From Marinifilum fragile JCM 15579 (GTDB lineage: Bacteria > Bacteroidota > Bacteroidia > Bacteroidales > Marinifilaceae): a DNA stretch of 64,000 nt. Below are positions 35,920-44,479 of the stretch, piece after piece. The notes under the pieces were generated by a model. That model worked only from the letters and a program-made list of their open reading frames with translations. It did no database searches and was not told the DNA's origin. The translations under genes were made by a program, and so were the position numbers. Location of the stretch: positions 1-64,000 of the forward strand of contig NZ_BAZX01000023.1 of NCBI RefSeq assembly GCF_001310955.1, read 5' to 3'. The stretch's first letter is position 1, and each line of letters starts with the position of its first letter.

Positions 35920-37575
35920 TTAGTGATCCAAATCAAGAGACAACCTGTTGTACTGAAATTTATTATCGGCAAGATATTTTATTAAGTCTATACCTAGCTG
36001 AATCCAGCCGATTGGTCCTTTTGCAATTTTAATGGCAATAGAAATAACCGTACCTAAAAATTCAGATACTTCTTCAAGTGCATTGGTAATCCACCTGTTT
36101 TTGCGGATGTGTTCCTCAATTAATTCCTTGTCTGTTCCAATAACTGTGGTTAAACTGTCGAAGTTAAAATCGTAATCAGTGATCAGTTGACTGCTCGTGT
36201 TTTGGGATTTTACAATTCTCTTTGAAAAGAAAAAAGACAAGGCTGTTTTGGCCATATGAAATGCCTTTTTTAACTCTCGCAATAATATCTTAATTCCATT
36301 TTTAAACCATTTAAACAGGTTTTTAATCGATTGGATAACCCATTTAATTCCATCTTTGATAAAATCACCAATGCGTTTGAAAAATTGGCCAATTGAGCGA
36401 AGTAATCTTTTGCCTCCTCTTGTTTTGGATTTTAAATTCGTAGGAGATTTAAACTCGTCTTTTATTTGTTGATCAATCACTTTCAATACATTTTTTTTAT
36501 CTTCTTCCTTTTCCAATTTGTTAATAATGGTGCTAAACTCTTCCGATATGGTTTCCATCTTCTTATCACTTTCCATCCTAACAAGTACAGGGAGCAAAGC
36601 CTTAAAAAGATAGCTAACGTTTAACACCCACCTGTCATTTCCTAAGCGCATTAACAAATCACTCATTTTATATCCCTGTTTTCCTCCATAGCTATCGTGT
36701 ATATACGAAATAAGCGAATGAATACCAGTAATGCTTAAAGGGCCAAGGTCATTGTCGAGCTTGCCCTGATAATTGCCCAATAACCACAATCTAATTTGTA
36801 CCAAACGAGTCATGAGCTGATGCAATTGATCCTTTTCAAAGCTATCAAATTCAACTTTCTTTTTTTGAACCAAGTTTAAAGTGTTTTGGCTCTCCTTAGG
36901 AATAAATGCTAATCTGGATTCGAATCTTTTCTTGTTGCTTGTAAACTTTACATCTTGATCTTTTAACTTTTTGTAAGAGTTTTTAAAATAGATCAGGTGC
37001 TGATAGCGGGATTTAGGGTAGGAGTCTTGTTTTGCAATCGCTATTGAAAGATCTTCCATGTTTCCCAATAGTTCAATAATTTGTTCATGATCTGAAATGT
37101 TACACCATGATCCTAGCAGATTTATATGTTCTGTGAGATCATCGGATAATTGATTGGTAATACTTTTATTGAATATGGAAAGAATTCCTAATCGCCAGTT
37201 AAGAACTCTCGATAGGATAGGGTTTTGCCCAATTTTATTTAGTGGGTACTGATGAAGCTCAAATTCCCCTTCCAAAGAGGATAGTTCATGCAGGAAGTCA
37301 AGTTCTTCCTCAGAAAGCAATTGACTTTTAAATGTTCCAAAATGATCAATGCCTTTATGGAAATCCTGTTTGTGCAATTCATATTCCTGCCTGAATAGGG
37401 AAATGCCTTCCTTTAATTGCTCCAATGTGGCAGTTTGCTTTTCGCTGTTACGATCAAGTTCGATATAACCCAAATTATCCAGAACTTCCTCACATTCTAG
37501 CTTATGGATGGCAGTAAAGTTTACCTCTGTTTCGGGTTTCAAAAACTCACTTTTAAAAATTTCTTGTATCGACAT
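35920..37575 (-). CDS. Unknown 551-aa protein with peptidoglycan-binding-like modules and a cationic amphipathic segment
   Basis: No family is recognised. Residues about 30-70 (LDNLGYIELDRNSEKQTAT...FRQEYEL) and about 255-295 (RLVQIRLWLLGNYQGKLDNDLGPLS) have the spacing of PG_binding_1 modules, one weak and one better. Residues about 385-455 form a long Lys/Arg/Trp/Phe-rich amphipathic helix or helices (RSIGQFFKRIGDFIKDG, FKWFKNGIKILLRELKK). A second hydrophobic stretch (ISIAIKIAKGPIGWIQLGIDLI) lies at about 510-535. No signal peptide is seen. This pattern suits a membrane-inserting or pore-forming protein released by a non-Sec route, or a cell-wall-targeted effector; both are inference. It is the last gene of a tight four-gene operon. 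Confidence 0.75.
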   Translation of the reverse strand: MSIQEIFKSEFLKPETEVNFTAIHKLECEEVLDNLGYIELDRNSEKQTATLEQLKEGISLFRQEYELHKQDFHKGIDHFGTFKSQLLSEEELDFLHELSSLEGEFELHQYPLNKIGQNPILSRVLNWRLGILSIFNKSITNQLSDDLTEHINLLGSWCNISDHEQIIELLGNMEDLSIAIAKQDSYPKSRYQHLIYFKNSYKKLKDQDVKFTSNKKRFESRLAFIPKESQNTLNLVQKKKVEFDSFEKDQLHQLMTRLVQIRLWLLGNYQGKLDNDLGPLSITGIHSLISYIHDSYGGKQGYKMSDLLMRLGNDRWVLNVSYLFKALLPVLVRMESDKKMETISEEFSTIINKLEKEEDKKNVLKVIDQQIKDEFKSPTNLKSKTRGGKRLLRSIGQFFKRIGDFIKDGIKWVIQSIKNLFKWFKNGIKILLRELKKAFHMAKTALSFFFSKRIVKSQNTSSQLITDYDFNFDSLTTVIGTDKELIEEHIRKNRWITNALEEVSEFLGTVISIAIKIAKGPIGWIQLGIDLIKYLADNKFQYNRLSLDLDH

Positions 37576-37578
37576 GAT

Positions 37579-37821
37579 CTACGATTTATCCAGTTTCTTT
37601 CTCATGAATTGTAGAAAATTTACAAATTGCTTTTGAATGCTAACAACATATTTTCCATACCCTCCGGAATCATGAGGTTGATCCTCATTGGCTTCTGTAT
37701 AAGGAGTAATTTCCAGAGCATTTTGTGCCATTAATTCGTCCCAAATGCTGGAGGCCTGAAATGGACTCTCCTTAAGATTAATTTTAAGGGTACAGAAAAT
37801 ATACTTGACTTTTTGTTTCAC
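37579..37821 (-). CDS. Unknown 80-aa protein in the 551-aa-protein operon
   Basis: This soluble 80-aa protein starts with a beta-like segment (KVKYIFCTLKINL), has an acidic Gly/Asp/Pro-rich middle, and ends with a basic helix (QKQFVNFLQFMRKKLDKS). It stops 3 bp before the 551-aa gene and starts 21 bp after the 110-aa gene. No family is recognised; it may be a partner or chaperone. Confidence 0.65.
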   Translation of the reverse strand: MKQKVKYIFCTLKINLKESPFQASSIWDELMAQNALEITPYTEANEDQPHDSGGYGKYVVSIQKQFVNFLQFMRKKLDKS

Positions 37822-37842
37822 AGCTTCAGATGATAAAGTTTG

Positions 37843-38175
37843 TTATTTGATTACATCTTTTAGCGTTTTGTAGATGGTATTGAACAGAGTTTTGCGTGTT
37901 TCCAGGGCCGACTCAACCAGGATGCTATGATCTTCTACCAAAGCAGTAAGCTCTTCCTTGTTGTTTACAAAGTTTACTGCATCTCCATCCAGTTCAAAAC
38001 GAGTATAGGCTACAAGGTCAGATTGAGCCAGATTGCTTCGAATGGCTTCAAAAATATTTTCGTTCGATCCATTGGTAAGATCAAACTTATTGTCATTTGC
38101 ATTGGTTAAAGTGGCAACTTCAAGGGTTGCTACATCATTAATTGCCTTTTTGATAGGTTCTACATTGATACTCAT
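37843..38175 (-). CDS. Unknown 110-aa protein, paralogue of the 85-aa protein next to it
   Basis: The C-terminal half FELDGDAVNFVNNKEELTAL aligns with IKLGGDAIQVLSKNNQQLTE of the neighbouring 85-aa protein. Both continue into an amphipathic helix of similar length. It is acidic and soluble with no signal peptide. Duplicated small subunits beside a large membrane-active protein suggest an assembly or a chaperone pair. Confidence 0.65.
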   Translation of the reverse strand: MSINVEPIKKAINDVATLEVATLTNANDNKFDLTNGSNENIFEAIRSNLAQSDLVAYTRFELDGDAVNFVNNKEELTALVEDHSILVESALETRKTLFNTIYKTLKDVIK

Positions 38176-38200
38176 AATAGTTTGTGTTTTATTAGTAATA

Positions 38201-38458
38201 TTAAAGGAGCGATCTGCTAATGAAATCCCAAACAGCTTTTCGATTTCTGCTTGAACAGATCAATAATTCGTTGTGAAGTTCTGTGAGTTGTTGATTATTT
38301 TTCGACAATACCTGTATGGCATCGCCTCCTAATTTAATCTTCCCATAGGATAGGAGTTTTGCTGATGAACTATCAAAATCTTGTTTTTCAATGATAGCTA
38401 CTTCGTTGCTGTTTAGGTCTTGCATCAGCTCCTTAACAGCCTCTTTTAATTCTGACAT
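38201..38458 (-). CDS. Unknown 85-aa protein, first gene of the operon
   Basis: The N-terminal helix (SELKEAVKELMQDLNSNEVA) is followed by the GDA-containing segment shared with the 110-aa paralogue and a C-terminal helix (NRKAVWDFISRSLL). It is soluble with no signal peptide. Genes follow at gaps of 25, 21 and 3 bp. Confidence 0.65.
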   Translation of the reverse strand: MSELKEAVKELMQDLNSNEVAIIEKQDFDSSSAKLLSYGKIKLGGDAIQVLSKNNQQLTELHNELLICSSRNRKAVWDFISRSLL

Positions 38459-38843
38459 ACTACTTAAGTAAATTTAATAAGTCGATTAGAGTGATAGTTT
38501 TTAATTACTCTCCTGTTTAATTTGATAACAATTGAGAGCGATCTTTTAATTTTCATAAAAAGTTACAATTAAAAATGAAACTGCCAAAAATAATTTTAAC
38601 TTAATTCAAGTTATTAGAGGTGTTGAAAATAAAAGTAATTGATTACGAGATGTTAAGATGTGTTGACCTGGATAGTTTCACAATAGGATTAAATGTAGCT
38701 TTTAATTGTTCACTAACTGGCTTTGTTGTCATTGTGATTACACAGAATGAAAGAAAATGCTTAATATAGACTAAATAAAAGTAGGTTTAGGCTGTTAAGA
38801 TTATTTTTATTTCTACTTTTGCCATCCTTATTATAAATAGTAA
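38459..38843. other. Divergent intergenic region
   Basis: 385 bases lie between the unknown operon and the TonB receptor. TACTTTTG at 38814-38821 is a perfect -7 element for the receptor gene. No cobalamin-riboswitch core, repeat or small gene is seen. Confidence 0.5.
38814..38821 (+). promoter_or_regulatory. -7 promoter element TACTTTTG
   Basis: A perfect TAnnTTTG lies 22 bases before the receptor start codon. The -33 element is not clear. Confidence 0.5.
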
Positions 38844-40898
38844 ATGAAAGTAATGTTAAAACAAAGCCAATGGGCTCGCACCTTAACATTCCGTCGCTGG
38901 GGTGGTAAAAACTATTCATTATTTCAGGCTATTAGCAAGCAGGTTAAAATTACAGTTCTACTTGTAGTTTACCTAACTGTTGTTAGTCCCGAAATTGTTT
39001 TTGCTCAAAGCGTTTCATCGGATGTAAGCATGCAGTACGACCTTGATGAGATCAAAGTCAGTGCCCAAAGATCGCCTGTTACCTACTCGCAGGTGGCGCG
39101 GATAGTATCCGTAATTGAGAGAGAGGAAATTGAGGCTGCCCCTGTGCAGAGTATACAGGAACTGCTGGAATACGCTCTTAGTGTTGATGTCAGACAAAGA
39201 GGTGTACATGGCGTTCAGGCCGATATTTCGGTTCGTGGAGGTTCCTTCGATCAAACATTGATCCTTTTAAATGGCATCAACATCTCCGATCCTCAAACCG
39301 GACATCACAACTTCAACCTTCCGGTGAGTCTGAAAAACATTTCAAGAGTTGAAATCCTGCAAGGACCCGCAGCACGTGTATATGGTCCCAATGCATTTTC
39401 AGGAGCGATTAATATCATCACGGGTGAAAATACCGAAAATGAAATGAATCTTGATTTGGCTTATGGGGAGCACAACCTTTTGGATTTAAATGCCAGTTAT
39501 GCTTTTGCAACAGGTAAATATAAGCAGTTTGTAGCCGCAAATCGAAAATCTTCCGATGGATACATTGACAATACCGATTTCGAAACGCATAACATTTTTT
39601 ATCATGGACAGCTGCAAAGTGAACCTGGAAAGTTAGATGTGCAATTGGGTTATACACAAAAAGGATTTGGTGCCAACAGCTTTTATACACCAAAGTTTCC
39701 TAATCAGTACGAAAAAACCAAAACTACTTTTGCATCCCTGCAATACGAAACAGGAGAGAAATTACACTTTAAACCATCATTATACTGGCGCCGTCATCAG
39801 GATCGTTTCGAGTTGTTTCGCGATAATCCGGCAAGTTGGTATACCACACACAACTATCATTTAACAGATGTATTGGGAGCAGGCTTAAATACTTGGTTTA
39901 GTTCCAGCTTGGGAAAAACTTCATTTGGAGCAGAATTCCGATCGGAAAACATCTGGAGTAATGTATTAGGGGAAGAAATGGATGAGCCTATTAAAGTTCC
40001 AGGAGAAAGTGGTCATTATTTTACTCGTTCTCATTCTCGCTCTCATGTTTCCTATTTTGCAGAGCACTCTTTATACTTGAACAAGTGGAGCATCTCAGTA
40101 GGTGCCATGTTTAATTGGATATCCGACTTGGATTTTGATTGGAAGATTTATCCAGGAATTGATGTCGCTTACCAGATTAGTGATGAGTTGAAAATTTATT
40201 CGTCGGTAAATTCTTCCATGCGCATGCCTACATTTACCGATTTGTACTACAATGGTCCTAGCAATATTGGTAATCCCGATTTAAAGCCAGAAAAGTCTTT
40301 GACTTTCGAAGGAGGTTTTAAATTCAATAACAAAGCCTTAAGAGCACATATCAATACCTTTTACCGAAATGGTAAGGATTTAATTGACTGGGTAAGAGAA
40401 AATGAAGAAGAGAAGTGGAAAACACAGAACCTTACCGAGGTAAATTCTTTTGGAATTGAGACTGGATTTGATATTTCACCAGAGAAGATTTTTGAAAAAT
40501 CAATCTTCATTAAAAAAGTAAAGTTGAATTACTCCTACATTAAACTAGATAAGGGAAGTCAAGAGTATTACTCCAACTATGTATTGGACAACCTGAAGCA
40601 TAAGTTCGATTTAACGGTGAATCATGGCATATGGAATAATCTGTCGGCCAATTGGCAATTGAGTTACCAAGACCGAAATGGTAGCTATATGAATTTCGAG
40701 AATGGTGAATATACCGGAGAAGTAGCTTATGATCCTTTCTGGTTGCTTAATTTAAAATTGCAATGGCAGCACAAGAATTTGCTACTGTATTCAAGTGTAA
40801 CCAATTTGTTGGATGAAAAATACAATGATATCGGTAATCTGCAACAGCCTGGCCGTTGGTTCACATTCGGACTACATTATAAATTGAAATTCAATTAA
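38844..40898 (+). CDS. TonB-dependent outer-membrane receptor (BtuB/CirA type)
   Basis: This encodes 684 aa with a signal peptide (hydrophobic ITVLLVVYLTVVSPEIVFAQ at about 36-55). A TonB box-like DEIKVSAQR leads to the plug (about 70-180; ISVRGGSFDQTLILLNGINISDPQTGHHN, RVEILQGPAARVYGPNAFSGAINI) and a beta-barrel ending in Phe-Asn. It takes up a large ligand such as a metal chelate or corrinoid using TonB energy. The reductive dehalogenase nearby needs a corrinoid, but I see no riboswitch or btu genes to confirm that. It is a single gene with its own terminator. Confidence 0.92.
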   Translation: MKVMLKQSQWARTLTFRRWGGKNYSLFQAISKQVKITVLLVVYLTVVSPEIVFAQSVSSDVSMQYDLDEIKVSAQRSPVTYSQVARIVSVIEREEIEAAPVQSIQELLEYALSVDVRQRGVHGVQADISVRGGSFDQTLILLNGINISDPQTGHHNFNLPVSLKNISRVEILQGPAARVYGPNAFSGAINIITGENTENEMNLDLAYGEHNLLDLNASYAFATGKYKQFVAANRKSSDGYIDNTDFETHNIFYHGQLQSEPGKLDVQLGYTQKGFGANSFYTPKFPNQYEKTKTTFASLQYETGEKLHFKPSLYWRRHQDRFELFRDNPASWYTTHNYHLTDVLGAGLNTWFSSSLGKTSFGAEFRSENIWSNVLGEEMDEPIKVPGESGHYFTRSHSRSHVSYFAEHSLYLNKWSISVGAMFNWISDLDFDWKIYPGIDVAYQISDELKIYSSVNSSMRMPTFTDLYYNGPSNIGNPDLKPEKSLTFEGGFKFNNKALRAHINTFYRNGKDLIDWVRENEEEKWKTQNLTEVNSFGIETGFDISPEKIFEKSIFIKKVKLNYSYIKLDKGSQEYYSNYVLDNLKHKFDLTVNHGIWNNLSANWQLSYQDRNGSYMNFENGEYTGEVAYDPFWLLNLKLQWQHKNLLLYSSVTNLLDEKYNDIGNLQQPGRWFTFGLHYKLKFN

Positions 40899-40933
40899 GA
40901 TATTATTTCTGTAATCCAGATTAATTTAGAAGC

Positions 40934-40965
40934 AAATCCTCCTTTTTAAAGGGGGATTTTTTTTG
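40934..40965 (+). terminator. Rho-independent terminator
   Basis: AAATCCTCC pairs with GGGGGATTT with one G-T pair around TTTTTAAA, followed by a T run of eight. Confidence 0.85.
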
Positions 40966-41533
40966 ACCTCATCTTTGCCTTATCCTCAAGGATAGAGAAT
41001 TGTGTGTAGCATTTATTGTGATACCATTTAACTATTAAAATGCGATGGTATAATACCGATACATATTCAACGTGCTTTTAGAAGAGTTAGGAATAAAAGC
41101 TTACAAGTAGATTCAAGGCACAGCCTTGGGTTTATCATTATTACGTGAAGAAATGGGATAGATAGCATAAATACTGTCTTTACCTATTTGGAAAATGTAT
41201 CTTTTGTTGAAAGAGTAAGTCTGTTTTGTAAAACAAAATTGAGGGATGAGCTAATAACAAGAGTTTTCTGTCAATAATATAATCATTTGGTCAGTTAATA
41301 CTTCTTTTTGGTCATATTGTGCAAGCAGGAAGCCTTTGTTTTTGCTTGTTTTACGTAAGTATTAAGATTGGGGTTGGTAGTCTCGATCTTAATGTTTTGA
41401 TCAGATATTACTAGTTGATTTTTGGTTTATGTGCATTTGAAACTAGTAGTAAAAGATTCAAGTTTTTTAAATTTAGATGCGTGGCAAGAGTGGCTATACA
41501 ATGTGGGAGATTGGGTAGCACTCTTGTTTTTTC
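40966..41533. other. Intergenic region without a supported gene
   Basis: About 570 bases of AT-rich DNA. A small palindrome TATCCTCAAGGATA lies near 40980-40993. No gene, repeat family or RNA is recognised before the promoter at 41511-41541. Confidence 0.5.
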
Positions 41534-41541
41534 TATCTTTG
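41511..41541 (+). promoter_or_regulatory. Bacteroidota-type promoter of the SusR-like regulator
   Basis: TTG (41511-41513), 20 bases, then TATCTTTG (41534-41541). The ATG is 20 bases downstream. Confidence 0.7.
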
Positions 41542-41561
41542 AGTTTTAGTAAACAATTGGG

Positions 41562-44205
41562 ATGCAAAGAAGGATTGTAACTTGTTTTTATATATTTCTC
41601 TTAGCCTGTAGTATTCAACTTCAGGCGACAAATTATTTTCAAAAGTTAAGCAAATTTACTACCGAACATGGTATTGTTAACAACACCATTTATTCAATTT
41701 TCCAGGATTCGACAGGAGGAATGTGGTTTGGAACTTTAGAAGGATTGAGTTCTTATAATGGAGTTGTATTTTCTTCCTATCCTATGTCGGATTCTTTAAT
41801 GGGATATCCCATTACTCTAATTGACCAGATCAATAAAGATCAACTTCTGTTGGGAACAAGTAATGGCAATTATACATTTTCAATGTCAAGCAAACAATAC
41901 CAGAAGATTGATGTGCCGGGAGATTTTTCGATGCTTACCACTCTATTTAAAATTCTTAACAGAACTTATTTCTGTACAAAATCAGGAGTTTATGAATTTG
42001 ATGATCAAAACATGAGTGGTCTGAAAGTACTTGATCATTCGATTACTTGCAAACAGCTTTCTCCTGAAGGAAAATTATTGTTGGGAGAAGTAGGTGGTGG
42101 AATTTGGGAAGTAGAGTTGAATTCGGACTCTTTATTGACATTGACTAGAACTTATCCGGAATTGCAACAAGAATCGGTGAAAGCGATTTCTTTTTTGAAT
42201 GAGGGAGAGCTTGTAATACTAACTGAAAAAGCTTTGTGGTTAATGCAAGGAGATAAGCTGGCACCTGTAATAGAAGGCTCCTTTTCTTCAATGAATATCT
42301 CTCAACACAATGAAATACTCTTGGGAACTTTGGGTGATTTTATTCAGCAAGTATATAAAGTTGGTGAAAGCTACGCTTTAAAGGAGTACATCAATAGGGA
42401 CAATGAGATTTTCAATGACTTTTACGATGCTCAAATTAATGTGCTGTTTAAGGATCATTCTGGCGCAGTATGGATAGGTACCAATCGAGCGGGACTGGAT
42501 AGAATAGATAGAAAAAAGATAACCTACAAAAAGTACAAAAGTGATATTCAGAATCAAGAGCCTGAAGCAGGTTATATCAATGCACTCTTTCAGAATGATG
42601 AGGGGAGAGTTGGTGGGAACTTCAGGTAAGGGATTGTATGATCTGGATCGGAAAAAGGATAGGTTAACATCGGTACCTATTTTTCCCGGGAATTTGAATG
42701 ACCTGTATGTGGAGGCCATCTTGCAGTACAAGAATAAACTCTATGTGGGAACAAGACATATGGGAATCATTACCACATCGGTTGTAGCAGGTGATAATAC
42801 ACAAGTAGTTGCATCAGGACAATTGTACTCCAAAGAAGCGGGCTTGGCAAAAAATGACTACGTCTATGCTTTAAAGCGCTATAATGAAAAATTATATATC
42901 TGTTCTTCTAAAGGGACCTTTGTTTATGGATTTGATGATGCTAACTTTTCGAAATTAGATTCTGTACCTTCCATTAATTTTGCCCTGGATTCCTTGAATA
43001 ACAGATGGATTTTATCCTATAGAATGGAGCTTTATTTCAATCAACAAAAATTGGAGATGGGGACTGAAGTTTCGGACTTTTACATCGGAAAGGATGGTAA
43101 GGTTTGGCTTGCTACAGGCAAAGGAGTGGCATTTCTGTCAAATTTGAATGCAAAGCCTATATTTTACAATCCTGCAAAAAAGGTGATCGAATTTACATCG
43201 ATACGAAAGGATGAAGATGGGTATTTTTGGTTGGGATCCCGAATGGGTATTTATCGATTCGATCCGCAATCCAAACTTTTTGCCAGCTATCAAATCACTG
43301 GAGGATCAAAAGCGAATAGTTTCAATCATGCTAAGCTATTGAAAGGTTTGGAAGGTGAATTTTATTGGGGAAGTAACGATGGAGTGGTTTCGATTAATCC
43401 ACAGGCATGCAGTTACCTTCCCAAACCGATGTTTGAAGTCGGGCAGGGAAAAAAAGAAGATGCATCCATATTTAATGTCTACAACTACTCCTTTAATCAT
43501 CAGGAGGAAAATGGACTTGCTTATCGGTTCTCTCATCCCGATTCAAGTTGGAATTACCTGCCGGGAGACAAGCATGTATTGGATTTTTCCAATCTTGACA
43601 GAGGTTCATATCAATTGGATATTGCTGCAATCAATGCAGATGGAATCATGAATGACAAGTTTAAATCATTTAGTTTCCAGATCAAGCGCTCCTTGAATTA
43701 TACGCTAAGCTTGTGGGGAATTACTCTGATCATTTTGGTAGGTATTGTTTTCTGGTATTGGAGGGCAAGAAAAGCAGACTTGGCTCCATCTATTAAAGAG
43801 GAAGAAGAACAAGCAGAGACACCTGAAGATAAAATCTACAGGGAATGGACTCAGGATGAGTTCATGCAAAAAGCTCTACTTGTTATTGAAGAGAACCTTT
43901 CTGATAATTCTTTTGGCGTGAATGAGCTTTACCTGGCAATACAAATGAGCAAATCGAACTTCTACCGCAAGTTGAAGAAATTTACCGATTTGTCGCCCAA
44001 TGAACTGATTCGTTTCGTTCGTTTGAGAAAATCCGCACAATTATTAATTGAGGCGAAACAAAGTGTAAATGAAATCGCCTATGAAGTAGGCTTCAATTCG
44101 CCTTCTTACTTTACACGATGCTTTAAACAACAGTTTGGCATCGCCCCATCGGAATACAAAGAACATTATAACATGCTTTGTTGTACACCCGAAAAAGCAC
44201 TTTAG
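41562..44205 (+). CDS. SusR-like membrane regulator: two-component-type propeller sensor fused to AraC HTH (frameshifted)
   Basis: Two overlapping frames, 41562-42629 and 42541-44205, are one gene of about 880 aa. The sequence ...NALFQNDEG in the first frame continues as ELVGTSGKGLYDL in the second, with the break near 42600-42612 in a G/A-rich stretch. Domains: signal peptide, two-component-regulator propeller repeats (IYSIFQDSTGGMWFGTLEGLSSYNG type, about 20-600), a Y_Y_Y-like domain (YRFSHPDSSWNYLPGDKHVLDF), a transmembrane helix (LSLWGITLIILVGIVFWYW) and an AraC HTH (NELYLAIQMSKSNFYRKLKKF...). It lacks the histidine kinase and receiver of hybrid two-component systems, like B. thetaiotaomicron SusR. 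It should switch on the SusCD/GH operon downstream. Confidence 0.88.
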
Positions 44206-44346
44206 TGTGCCGAATTAATCTAATTTTTCTTTTTTGAATTCCTCTTGTTTAAAATCCTGTGATTTTAAGGCAAATTGGTCATTCCGTACAAATTTTTGAT
44301 CAGCATTTACAAGCTGAAATGCCCTGTTTTAGGTTGTTTTGGACAA

Positions 44347-44393
44347 GTCAAAGTTTGACTTTGCTGCTTGTTTGAATCATTCATATCGAATGA
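44347..44393. promoter_or_regulatory. Two palindromes upstream of susC (candidate operator)
   Basis: GTCAAAGTTTGAC (44347-44359) is a perfect 6+6 palindrome around one base. TCATTCATATCGAATGA (44377-44393) is a 6+6 palindrome around five bases. They lie 87-133 bp before the susC start, between the regulator and its likely target. Confidence 0.45.
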
Positions 44394-44479
44394 AAAACTT
44401 CAAGCAAAATGAGCCAGGGATGCTCCCACCTTCCCTTGTGAAAAACAATTGTATTAATATTTAATCTAACCAAAAATTT

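Noticed and set aside
38459-38843. Cobalamin riboswitch ahead of the BtuB-type receptor
   Set aside because: I looked for the conserved B12-box core and its flanking helices and found none. The region has a plain -7 element close to the start codon.
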